Positions 22,388 through 32,669 of a stretch of DNA of 64,000 bases are shown piece by piece; within the stretch, counting starts at the first letter, position 1, and each line of letters opens with the position of its first letter. The DNA comes from Laetiporus sulphureus 93-53 (Eukaryota > Basidiomycota > Agaricomycetes > Polyporales > Laetiporaceae), in contig NW_024468510.1 in assembly GCF_001632365.1 (NCBI RefSeq), positions 374,310 through 438,309 on the forward strand, written 5' to 3'. Below the pieces are notes generated by a model. It was not told the origin of the DNA and searched no databases. It saw nothing but the letters and a program-made list of their open reading frames with translations. The position numbers and the translations under genes are program-made.

Positions 22388-24747
22388 ATGGCCAGAGGTG
22401 ATGTTGTTAAAACGCCGGATGTACCGGAGATGATTATGGCGGGTAGCATGGGAGAAGTTGTAGTCTCTCATGCTGGGAGGAGCCAGTATAGCCGTATCGG
22501 CGGCGGCGTATCTGCCTGTGGTCTAGCGGCCCTTAATTGCGCGCGCGTCATCCTGGACATGGAACGGACAGGTTTGAGGAATGAGAACATCATACGCGAG
22601 ATTATGAAGCGGGAAACTCTTGAGGTGAATGCGTATCTGCTGAGCTAGTTCACCGTTTGTTCTGATGTTGACCTTAGTTCGCAGGAAGTACTCAGACCTT
22701 GTTTGTCGTGGTCACGCCCGGCGCATCTCGATGTCGAAGAGATATACAAAGCTCCTGTGTTCAACAAGTCTTTGAAGCTGGTCATGTTTGCTTATGAGCA
22801 TTCAGGGCTGGGGGAATTTACGCAGATTCTCTCGTACGTACTTTGTGTGTATATCAGTCCTCTATATGCTTATCTCCGACTTGTAAGCCACCTTTCAAAC
22901 CATACGCGGGATACGCGGTCTTCAACGTGCGCTATCATCACTCGTCCCCCGGAAATTGTCGCATGTGTGAAGCTCGCCACGAATAAATCCGATGTGTTCG
23001 TCATCTTCGATTCTCATCCTCGCCCTCAGAAGCACCCAAATGGAGCTGCTTTCATCTTTCAGCCATCGGTGGTAGCAGCTGCGAGTTACCTAGCCGAGCT
23101 TTTCAGCTACGACGATCGTCTGCTCATGGACAGCAGTGTCCAATGGCAAGCTCAGCTTCTGGCGCATTTCTCTGCCCACATTTTCACTGCTCGCGATACA
23201 ATGGGGACCACTGCCGAATTGGCTGAAGCTGTGCTTGAGGCTAGCCTCGAAGTGCTGAATCTGAGAGCGAGGGTTTTGGAATTGGAGAGCCACGCCGGAG
23301 ACCTTGAAGTGGAGAACACACAACTATCCGAAGATGTTACTCGTTTGGAAGACGATATCATGGAACTCAAAGCAAAAAACCTCCGGAACGACTCCCGCCT
23401 ACGCAAATCAGAAGGCGCAGCCAACGGAGAATTGATACCACCTGCTGCTCATTGCACTAACAACCTCTCGTCAATCTCGGAGAAAGTAAGAGGCAAGATG
23501 CCCGCCATCCCTACGGAACGGGCCTCACAATCATCTCCGAGATCTTACGGACTGAATGATCGATCTGCAAAACCGTGGAATGGCGGCAGTCGTCAAGCAT
23601 CCTCTCGTACAGGCTTGAACTGTTCAAGCTCTGATGAGCCCATGGATATGGACGACTTCACCGTTGCAGCTATTCTGCTGACGCAAGCCGACCAGCTGAA
23701 GGATGCCGACGCAATGTACGCGGCAGAGCAGCAACGCAAGTTCGACGAAGAGGATCATTATTTGAAGCGTCAGATGCATGATCTCAAGTATACTGCTCTT
23801 GACGTGTTCGAATGCGGCATCTGTTTCGATCAATTCAACAGGGATGTGGTCGCGGAGGTAGAGCCATGCGGACATCGCTTCTGCAGGGAGTGTGCCAGAA
23901 ATTATGCCGTCAGTAAAGTGGAGGGCCACCGTTATCCAATCCCTTGTCCACTCTGCATGGGTGACAAGGCGCGGAAGGACCCCGGGGGTAGGTGACGCAT
24001 AGCGAGGTATACAGGTGCACCCCAGCTAATGCCTTTGAGTTAGCCATAGATGACTCCTTAATCCAGCAGCTTGGTTTGTCCGAGAAGCAATATGCAATTT
24101 TTGTCGAGATGCAGATGGCCGCGTTCTCGATTATCCTGCATTGCCGCAAGTACGTCCATGATTCATCTTCCTCGGTCGCAGCACACCAATCCGTTTCATT
24201 AGATGCGAGAACTCAGTGTTCGTTGATAAACAAGAGTATGAGGCTGCTAAAATCCTCGTATGTCCTTTACAAGGCTGCAACTATGCTTGGTGCAAGGCGT
24301 GCTCTCAGAAGATCGAGATCGGCGGCCCTCAACATTCCTGTGACGGTTCCGCAGAGTTGAAGCATCTGATGGACCAAAAGGGATGGAAATATTGTCCAGG
24401 TATCACCTACCTTCTATTATCTCGCTACACAAATGCTTCATACCTTTCAGGATGCCAAACGCCTGCGGAGAAAATTGATGGGTGTAACCATATGACGGTG
24501 CGTCGAGGAACGGTACTTCTCAGCTCCGGATAGTTAACTGACTGCTCTCTAGTGCATGTCTCCCGGCTGCAATACGTAAGTTAAATTCCCTCTCCGGTGG
24601 TCCAACCACTTACTCTGTCCACTTGCATTTTCTAGGCATTTCTGCTATGGATGCGGTGAGGCAATCACCCAATCTATCCGACGGCAAGAGATACATTCAG
24701 ACTTGTCAGCACACTATCGACGCTGCCGCCTCTTTGATTATACCTAG
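22388..24747 (+). CDS. RBR (RING-IBR-RING) E3 ubiquitin ligase with papain-like N-terminal domain
   Basis: Predicted ubiquitin ligase. N-terminal exon 1 (MARGDVVKTPDVPEM at 22388) contains GGGVSACGLAALNCAR. A later exon (to 23997) contains VFVIFDSHPRPQKHPNGAAF. The Cys at the start of a helix and the D-S-H pair are arranged as in papain-fold peptidases, so a deubiquitinase-like or degenerate peptidase domain is inferred. A coiled coil follows (about 23200-23400), then Ser-rich linker, then RING1 CGICFDQ...CGHRFCREC...CPLC, an IBR segment (HCRKC, VCPLQGCNYAWCKAC, HSCDG), and RING2 YCPGCQTPAEKIDGCNHMTC with CNTHFCYGCG. The RING2 Cys after DGCNHMTC is the expected thioester-forming residue. Splice joins check by phase: GGGG|GTAGGT near 23991, CGCAA|GTACGT near 24149, TTTCAG near 24450. 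The stop is TAG 24745-24747. It is divergent from the giant GTPase gene. Confidence 0.85.
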
Positions 24748-25254
24748 TCGACTCGTTCAGCTTTCGTAGCAGTCCGGCATTCATGTTCTGCGAGTTGTGC
24801 GGTGAACGGCTCATAGTTGGATGAGCTATCATTCTGCACTATCTACGTAAATTCCATCATAACCGCCATATTTACTAGCGGCCGATCGGGAATATGGCAT
24901 CGCTTCTAACGACGATATATACAGGTGCGAAGCCCCATCGGTGACAATCTATTTTGCTTTTTTCTCTCTCCGGCTCGCATCATTTCACTCCAGGCTTTTG
25001 CGAATTGTTCCCTTGTATAATAGTCGACTACTCAGGTTGCTCGTTTGTTGCAATTGTACAGTTGGTCACTGCTTATACGCGCGACGTCATAATGAAAGAG
25101 AGACTGCACGATACAGATTTCGGTCATGTTTGCAGTGAGAATTACCCCGCGCGGAGCAAGGATCGTGGAACGCGAAGTTGCGAAGTCGAGTACTATACTA
25201 GCGCCGACACAAGCCACAACTCTCGCGCACATTGCCAACTCTCACCCCGCAGCG
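24748..25254. other. RBR 3' flank and DAM1 5' flank
   Basis: Intergenic between two + strand genes, and partly repeated at 31558-31890. No gene seen. The start of DAM1 is fixed by family sequence rather than by the longer overlapping ORFs that begin upstream. Confidence 0.5.
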
Positions 25255-26329
25255 ATGTCTATGCGGCCGAGCACCTCCACCCAACGCACGCCTCTAAGAC
25301 GCATTTCGCAAGGCTCGCTCTCCCGCCTTGCGCGCTCGGGCGCGTACCCCGACGCGCCATACGGGCTCGGCTTTCTCGAGCCTGCGCTCTCGGAGCTCGT
25401 CGACGAGATGGAGGCACTAAACAACAACATACAGGGCCTTCGTGCGCTAGGCGACGCGCTTGGCACGTTCAATGAGAGCTTCGCGAGCTGGCTCTATATC
25501 ATGAACATGAACGCGCTCACGGTGGACTGGCCACAGGTATGCCCGCGCGGGTTGTGTGGACGATTTGACAGTGCAACGGATTGACTGAGGCAGGCGTGTG
25601 CAGGCGCCGACGGAGGCCTCGTTTGCACTTGCTGCGCGGAGGGCTGGTGAGCGCGCCGGTCCTCCCTCCTTGTACAGTAATGATGGACATACATATACGC
25701 AGATGAAGACGCTGCCGCTGCCCTGGCTGCACTTCAAGCCATGCAAGCTGCCCAAGCCTCTCCTCCGAGACCACCGTCTCCGAACGTCTCCACACACGAC
25801 AAGACGGCCTACGCCGCAGACGCGACCGAACCGAGCAACGACACCACCTTTGCCGTGCCAAACACGACTGCGACGTCCTCTGGCTCGAGCGCGAAAGGCC
25901 CCGTGAAAAAGAAGGGCAAGCCGAAGCTTACTGCGAAGGAGCGGAAACAGCGCAGCATGTTGATTGATCGGGTCGTTTCAGCTCTGCCGCTCGAGTTCCG
26001 CGGGAACGATCCGAACCTGAGGCGGAACGTCGAGACGGTGATTGAGGGATTCTTAGACAGGCCAGAGAGAGGTGTTGCTCGTGCGTGATTTGCTGTTCCT
26101 TCTATTTTAAATGTGATAGTGATTTTATCATGTCGCCAGTCCTCGAATTGGTCAAGCCGCCAGATCTCAATCAGGCTCGTGTCAACAAGTGTCTCATTGC
26201 CTTGGTCAACAGAAAGATCGTGCAGAAGGACAACAGCTCGGTGCGAGGTTTTCTATTGGGGTGACGCTCAACGACTGACTATTCCTGTAGGGTGCTGTCT
26301 TGTATCATTGGCACGGACTACCCGATTGA
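25255..26329 (+). CDS. DAM1: DASH/Dam1 complex subunit Dam1
   Basis: Dam1 is a subunit of the fungal DASH ring that couples kinetochores to microtubules. The start is MSMRPSTSTQRTPLRR at 25255. The conserved core is LGFLEPALSELVDEMEAL...FNESFASWLYIMNMNAL, then (after an intron with AG before GCGCCG near 25604) APTEASFALAARRA. Later exons encode a disordered Pro/Ser/Lys linker and a folded C-terminal module: RSMLIDRVVSALPLEFRG, VIEGFLDRP, then PPDLNQARVNKCLIALVNRK and AVLYHWHGLPD. The stop is TGA 26327-26329. About four introns. The C-terminal module is not part of the short Dam1 core known from yeast and looks like a lineage-specific extension. A broken copy lacking the core lies at 31913-32401. 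Confidence 0.88.
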
Positions 26330-26594
26330 ACACACTGTACCCATTACATGATGTAGCCTATGACCCGATGTAATTATATCAAGGATGTTTTGGTAAGTTG
26401 GAAACAAAGAATCATGATAGCCGAACAGAAAAAGAACAGCTTGAAGGCTGGTTGCTGTAGTTAAAAGACACGTTCGTCGAACCCTGGATTGTGAAAACTG
26501 TAATCCCTTGGAAGAAAATCCGCGGCGCGACGCAATACCGATCCGAGGCATTACGCGGCGGCGCACACAAGGCCTCATATCAATTGATCGCACT

Positions 26595-26806
26595 CTACTC
26601 TTGATGGTGGACGGCCCTTTTACGTGCTGGGGACGGCAACGGCAATTTCGGGCTGATGTTTCGTCTTTGAAAGATTCATGAGCAGGAACACAATTGCATG
26701 GTGACAAAAACGTACTTTGCCACGCGCGGGTGACAGTGCTTGCGAGGCGGCGTCATCGCAAGGGATGTTGCACCGTCACTGTTGGAGTGATGGTAAACCG
26801 AGCCGC
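26595..26806 (-). pseudogene. Duplicated 3' tail of CND3 (condensin subunit 3)
   Basis: This is the copy of the last part of CND3 (32670-32894), cut inside the penultimate exon at 26806. It contains the terminal exon (stop codon equivalent at 26595-26597) and part of the exon before it, with base differences. It has no upstream coding sequence, so it cannot make condensin. It ends exactly where the TRAPPC2L fragment begins. Confidence 0.85.
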
Positions 26807-27089
26807 CATCTCGGTGCGTGTCTTTGCCCTGTGCTCCACGGCTGAACGTTCGAGAGACCAATTGCATGTCGCGCCGTCACAGATATTTAAAGCCCTGCAC
26901 ACGGCGTACCGCCTCTCTGTTGCGAACCCATTCTTGAAGCTCAACACCCCGCTCGAGAGCGTGAACGACCACGCCGCGATGCTCACGGCTGGAGGTGCGA
27001 AGTGGAAGGCGTTCAGACGGCGAGTGGACGATGTAGCCAGGTCGCTAGGTGCACCGGTGCCTCTTCCAGTCTCTACCCAATCCCATTGA
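26807..27089 (+). pseudogene. Duplicated 3' tail of TRAPPC2L
   Basis: Matches 3589-3871: the last bases of exon 2, intron 2 and all of exon 3 (IFKALHTAYRLSVANPF to TQSH, TGA 27087-27089). Exon 1 and most of exon 2 are missing, so the sedlin domain is incomplete. The exon 3 frame itself is still open, with few changes. It may be transcribed from a chance upstream promoter but cannot encode a TRAPP subunit. Confidence 0.88.
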
Positions 27090-27550
27090 GTGTTCCTCCC
27101 GCTGTCGTTCGAGCCTATTGTTTGAAACTTTGCAAGCTGCATGATTGTCTGATTGCCGAATCCCATGGTTCATGTCCCCATTCCAGATACCGGGCCATGA
27201 GCCGTCTTCTTTCAGTGTCTGGAATGCGTTGAGGACGAGCAGCCGTCCGTCTTCAGGGATTGGGCCAGAGCTCTTTAAAGATCACCTTTGCTGGGACAGA
27301 TACGGGGCATACATTCTTCCAACTCTTCCAAAGCAACAAATATATCTCAGTGAAATTTGCCGGGTGTTCAGGTCCAGTGTACTTGCGTGGCGGACCCCGC
27401 ATGATCGACCGGCAGCAAAGAAATGCATACCGTGCAGTGTTATAAAGGGTCATGAACAACATTAGGCACGTAAAGAGGCATACTATGTTGTCAGGACTAC
27501 ACGTCAAGCACAGAGGATTTCATTCTATATATATCTCGGTGTTTAACTCT
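27090..27550. other. Convergent intergenic region, second copy
   Basis: Copy of 3872-4336. It lacks the roughly 40-bp segment of the first copy but has about 50 bp near 27373-27430 that is missing there. No gene seen. Confidence 0.55.
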
Positions 27551-29509
27551 TCAGTAACCCCAGTACTTCTTCTCAAAATATCGTAATGGAGGGAACACGA
27601 CGGCGGTGAATGCGAAACTAAGTTCGAAGCCGATATCGCCACCTACAATGTAGCCAGTCAACATCGCGAGCCTCGAGGTGCATACACTGGAGTATCACTC
27701 ACCATACAATGGGTCGCCGATATGTCGTGAAATCCGGCCGATATACCACGTCTGCGCCATACCGAGAACAGCGCCACCGACTCCGCAACCCAATGCGATG
27801 AACGATGCAATGCCCAACGGGAGCTTTCTAAAGTTATTATAATCATCCGGCTCATAATTGGACCAGCGGCCCTTGCGGAAGATAAGGTGCTCCTCGATAA
27901 GGATCGTGCTGAAGATGGCGAGCCAGTACGAGAGGATGGTGAGCAGCGTGTCGAGCCAGTTCTCGAAGTGGGACGCGCCGACGATTGCGAGCACAATGTA
28001 GACTGCGCTCCCAATGAGCACGATGAAGACACGCGGAATCGCCTGCGCATATGGATGGATGTTCTGGAACGTGAGCGCGAGCGAGTAGATGTTCGGGATG
28101 TTGATCGAGATGATCGAGAGCGAGATGACTACAAGCAGGAAGCTGCCGAACCCGTGCATGGGCCCCGTCAAGCCTGCGCCGATCAGCCCTCCGACGGAGT
28201 TCTCGTTATATGCGTCCTCCCATGTGGATTTGGCGCCGAAGGTGGTCATCGCAGCGGCGCCAAGGGTCTCGACCAAGATAAGGGGGATGTTGAGACCGAG
28301 GTACGTCCAGAAGAAGACTTTGTATGAGGATATATTTTCAGGCATGCGGACGGTATAATCGGCGGCAAGTGAGGCCCATCCGAGAGAGAAACCCGCTAAG
28401 GTCGACTATCAATAATGATCTGCAGTGCAGGCGGTTTCATTGAAATGTACCAACTGCAGCGCCGAAAGAGAGAACGTTTGCAGCTTCGGTCGGGCCGGTG
28501 CCGCCCCATGGTCCGCTGTCACAGAAACGAGCAATCTGGCCGAGATAGATGATGAAGATGACCACTACCTGCGCGATGAACAGTATCAGCCATGCACGTA
28601 ACACAGACCTTACGTCCTGTGACAACTCACGGGTATCCAAGAATATTGCTCATACAGATGTACCACGCGATATCCCATGAAACAGACAGCTATGGTGCCT
28701 ATAGCGATGACGATGATGGCCGCAGCAGTTGGAATCTGGTGCGAGGTGCTGACTGCTCGCAATGTTTGAGCCCCAACGATAGAGTTAACAACAGACCAGC
28801 CGACACAGGCTATGCAGTTTAAAACGATGGGTATCAGTGACTGCGAGGAAACGTAAGTCTCGATGACACGTTTGTAAAGGCCGCTATCGACTCACCGTCC
28901 AGTATCCGAACGAGAACCTCGACAAAGTCAATTGCCTCAGGCCAAGTTTTGGACCCCATGTCGAGAAATAGGCGACGGGGATGTTACATAGCAAGTTAAA
29001 AAATATAATGGTCAAAGCTGCATCCCGGAGCCCTAGGGAAAATATAGACTGTCCCAGACATCCGATCGAGAACGTTGATGTCTGCGGCGAGCATCGCACC
29101 GAGCACGGTTGACAGGCGAAGGCGTGCTGCTTACGGTCATGTTCGCAGCGAACCACAACCAGAACGGTGCCAAAACCGCTAACAGGACTCCTTGTCAGAC
29201 AAGCGGTTTCTGATGTAAGCATGCGATATACATTTCTGGGGCCGCTGATCCGGGGGAATGCGCTCGATGCCCTGCGCTTCGACACCATACTTGTCGAGCT
29301 TCTCGACGATAGCCCAAAGCGCCCCGAAGCGAGTTCGGGGAACGTGGTCGTCGAGCTGTAAAACGGGCTCGACGCTGATAATAGGGAAAGATGAGTCGCG
29401 TGAGCTGATACAGTGCTTGAAAAAAAAAAACTGACAAATTCTCTACATCCTTCATATCAGCAGTGCTGACGGAATGCTTCTCCGATGTATCTGAGTTGGT
29501 GTTGAACAT
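27551..29509 (-). CDS. FCY2: Purine-cytosine permease, NCS1 family (copy 2)
   Basis: Paralogue of the permease at 4337-6295, made by the segmental duplication. The start is ATG 29507-29509 (MFNTNSDTSEKHS) and the stop TGA 27551-27553 after the spliced last exon (EKKYWGY). All the family blocks are present: ALWAIVEKLDKYGVEAQGIE, WFAANMT | TSTFSIGCLG, GPKLGLRQLTLSRFSFGYW, GLNIPLILVETLGAA and EEHLIFRKG. I found no stop or lost splice site. In the 216-residue segment upstream of 27695 I counted 11 differences from copy 1, several in membrane segments (for example TTLAA to TTFGA and IANNIP to ISINIP). Unlike its neighbours in the second copy it has stayed open, which suggests it is used. Its upstream region is now joined at 29874 to the GTPase/RBR promoter copy. 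Confidence 0.9.
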
Positions 29510-29877
29510 GAGTGTACGCGAGACGGGGGTTGGTTGGACAAGGACGCCTGAGAAGAAGCAGACAAGAAATAAGGAGTGGTGCTTATCAATAGACACATGT
29601 GCCCCCGCGTCGTATCTCGCAGCGCCCGCCCGTCTGTACGTACGCGGCATCGCATACAGGCGCCCAGTTATTTTTTTTGGCGACTTGGTTTGATGTCCGA
29701 CAAAAAAGGCATCCCCGACGCTCGATGGCGCTTGGCCCGTGATCTCCAAACGTCCCCTTGGCTCCCGATCTGGATTTTCTTGAATAGTTCAGGCACGGAG
29801 CCAGATCATTCGCGGCCGGTGCCGGTGTTTCGCCCGATCGCAGATCTGCGTGTGTTCTGTTCGAGTCGCGCCGGTCA

Positions 29878-30495
29878 TGTTCGAAGGCACACACAGCGAT
29901 GGAAGCGGGAAAGTAAGATGCTCGCTAACAAGCTTGTGAACTGGGGCGCCACTGGATGCTCGCTCAACCTGGGAGAACAACCTATGGCTGAGGGATCAGA
30001 GTTGGGGGGACCTCTGCTTTTATCCTCATGGTGTGCCGACCGTGTAACGCGTAACTCTGATTGTTATCAGCTCATGTGAATGTCTAACAACAAATCTCCC
30101 TCCGAGACGGTTGAGATCGCGATCTCCAAGCAAGCGAGTATCGATTTCCGTCCTGCCAGTGTAAAGGGGATGAACGCTGCCCGCGCTTGAGATACAGGAT
30201 TCCCCTCAAGCTCAGTGCACACCCTGAAATTTCCCGCGATCAGGAACCTCAGATTGCCTGTTAGAGGGGAGGCTGATTGCGCGCCTCTATCGGCTCTTGC
30301 CGACGACCCCGTGGCGCATCAGTCACGATGGAACCTAGTATCAGCGATACGCGGCGTGTAAGTATCAGGGGAAGCCAGCTGGAGAAGTATTAGTGCAGTC
30401 CGTCACGCACCGAAAGGAATGCGCACTAAGGTTCGACTCGCTCACAGGTCTGCCAGTCACACTGCACACGTTGCCAACAGCCGCATCCCATCCCT
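29878..30495. promoter_or_regulatory. Second copy of the GTPase/RBR divergent promoter
   Basis: Matches 21722-22340. The - strand side keeps the GTPase start codon (29875-29877) but is followed at once by unrelated permease upstream sequence. The + strand side leads into the RBR pseudogene. It could still drive transcription leftwards toward permease copy 2 (inference). Confidence 0.5.
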
Positions 30496-30507
30496 GATCC
30501 ATTTTCT

Positions 30508-31557
30508 GAACGATGCCGACGCAATGTGCGCGGCAGAGCAGCAACGCAAGTTTGATGAAGAGGATCATCAATTGAAGCGTCAGATGCATGATCTCAAGTA
30601 TACTGCTCCTGACATGTTCGAATGCGGCATCTGTTTCGATCAATTAAACGGGGATGTGGTCGCGGAGGTCGAGCCATGCGGACATCGCTTCTGCAGGGAG
30701 TGCGCCAAAAATTATGCCGTCAGTGAAGTGAAGGGCCACCGTTATCCCATCCCTTGTCCACTTTGTATGGGTGACAAGGCGCGGAAGGACCCCGGGGATA
30801 GGTGACGCATAGCGAGGTATAGAGGTAGATAGAGCTGCACCCCATCTAAGTTAGTCGTAGATGACTTCTTAATCCAGCAGCTCGGTTTGTCCGAGAAGCA
30901 ATGTGCAATTTTCGTCGAGATGCAGATGGCCGCGTTCTCGATTATCCTGCATTGCCGCAAATACGTCTATGATTCATCGTCCTCGGTCGCGGCACACCAA
31001 TCTGTTTGATTAGATGCGAGAATTCAGTTTTCGTTGATGAACAAGAGTATGAGGCCGCTATAATCGTCGTATGTCCTTTACAAGCTGCAACTATGCTTGG
31101 TGCAAGGCGTGCTCTCAGAAGATCGAGATCGGCGGCCCTCAACGTTCGTGTGACGGTTCCTCAGAGTTGAAGCATCTGATGGACCAAAAGGGATGGAAAG
31201 ATTGTCCAGGTATCATCTACCTTCTATTATTTCGCTATACAGATGCTTCACACCTTTCATAATGCCAAACGCCTGCGGAGAAAATTGATGGGTGCAACCA
31301 TATGACGGTGCGTCGAGGAACGGTACTTCCCAGCCCCTGACAGCTAATTGACTGTCCTGTAATGCATGTCTCCTGGCTGCAATACGTAACTGCAGTTCTC
31401 TCTTCGGTGGTCCAATTTCTCACTCTGTCCGCTTGCAATTTCTAGGCATCTCTGCTGTCGATGCGGTGAGGCAATCACCCAATCTATCCGACGGCAAGAG
31501 ATCCTTTCAGGCTTGTCAGCACACTATCGACGTCGCCGTCTCTTTGATTATGCCTAG
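30508..31557 (+). pseudogene. RBR E3 ligase pseudogene
   Basis: Copy of the RBR gene from about 23697 to its stop (24747). The papain-like and coiled-coil part is deleted. RING1 and the later cysteines are still readable (CGICFDQ, CGHRFCREC, WCKAC), but splice sites that the intact gene uses are destroyed: donor GGGG|GT is now GGGGAT near 30797, donor CGCAA|GT is CGCAAAT near 30960, and acceptor TTTCAG is TTTCAT near 31259. Intron reading would stop translation after RING1. An ORF from 30419 could yield only a short RING1 protein. Confidence 0.85.
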
Positions 31558-31912
31558 TCAACCTGTTCAGCTTCCGTAGCAGTCCGACCTTCATGTTCTG
31601 CTAGTTGTGCAGCGAACGGCTCATAGTTCAATGGGCTCTCACTCGGTACTATCTACGTAATTTCCATCACAACCACCTTATTTACCAGCGGCCGATCGGC
31701 AATATGGCATCGCTTCTAACGACGATGTATACAGGCGCGAAGGCCCCATCGACGGTCTGTTTCGCCTTTCTCTCTCTCTGCGCCTCGTCCCCTTTTGCGA
31801 ATTGTTCAAAGTTGTATGTTAGTTGACTAATCAGGTTGCTAGTCTGTTTCAATTGTACAGTTGGTCACTGGTTACAGTACACCTGCTCATAATGCATAGC
31901 TCCATGTGGGCA

Positions 31913-32401
31913 TGGAGCACCACCTTCGCCCTGACTGCGACATCCTCCGGCCCGAGCGCAAAAGGCCCCGTGAAGAAGGGCAAGCCGAAGCTTACTGCGA
32001 AGGAGCGGAAACAGCGCAGCATGTTGACTGATCGGGTCGTTTCGGCTCTGCCGCTCGAGTTCCGCGGGAACGATCCAAACCTGAGGCGGAACGTCGAGAC
32101 GGTCATTGAGGGTTTCTTGGACAGGCCAGGGAGGGGTGTTGCTTGTGCATGCTTTGCTCTTCCTTCTATATTAGATGCGGGAGTGATTTTATTGTATTGC
32201 TAGTTCTCGAACTGGTCAAGCCACCAGATCTCCAGATCTCAATCAGGCTCGTGTCAACAAGTGTCTCATTGCCTTGGCCAACAGAAAGATCGTGCAGAAG
32301 GACAACAGCTCGGTACGAGGTTTTCTACCGGGGTGACGCTCAACGATTGACTATTCCTGTAGGGTGCTGTCTTGTATCATTGGCACGGACTACCCGATTG
32401 A
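31913..32401 (+). pseudogene. DAM1 pseudogene (C-terminal half only)
   Basis: Copy of DAM1 from about 25840 to the stop (TGA 32399-32401). The Dam1 core exons, including the native start, are deleted. The Lys-rich linker and the C-terminal module (RSMLTDRVVSALPLEFRG, ARVNKCLIAL) remain largely intact. An in-frame ATG at 31891 could start a short protein, but without the core it cannot act as a normal DASH subunit. Confidence 0.82.
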
Positions 32402-32669
32402 TTATAGTGTAGGGCCCATTACATGATGTAGCCTATGACCCAATGTAATTATACCGAGGATGTTGTGGTAAGTTGCAAATAGAGAATAATGATAGCCGAG
32501 CAGAAAAAGAACAGCTTGAAGGCTGGTTGCTGTAGGAAAAAGACACGTCCGTTAAAACCTGGATTGTGAAAACTGTAACCCCCTGGAAGAAAACCCTCGG
32601 CCCTACGCAATACCGATCCGAGACATTACGCGGCCACGCACGTAAGAGCTGATATCAATTGATCGCACT

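Larger units (their letters stand above)
21718..26806. repeat. Segmental duplication, block B (source copy)
   Basis: This block contains the GTPase start codon and upstream region, the RBR gene, DAM1 and the 3' tail of CND3. It is repeated, shortened, at 29875-32894 in the same orientation. The right boundary at 26806 abuts the second copy of block A. The repeated copy lacks about 1.35 kb (near 22340-23697) and about 0.75 kb (near 25095-25840). Confidence 0.9.
26807..29873. repeat. Segmental duplication, block A (second copy)
   Basis: Second copy of 3589-6672 in the same orientation, between the CND3 tail fragment on the left and the second copy of block B on the right. It carries the TRAPPC2L tail and an intact permease. 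Substitutions and small indels are scattered throughout. Confidence 0.9.

Noticed and set aside
26694..27089. 131-codon + strand ORF crossing the duplication junction, a possible new fusion gene
   Set aside because: It reads antisense CND3 tail, then intron 2 and exon 3 of TRAPPC2L. It arises from the junction and has no promoter evidence.
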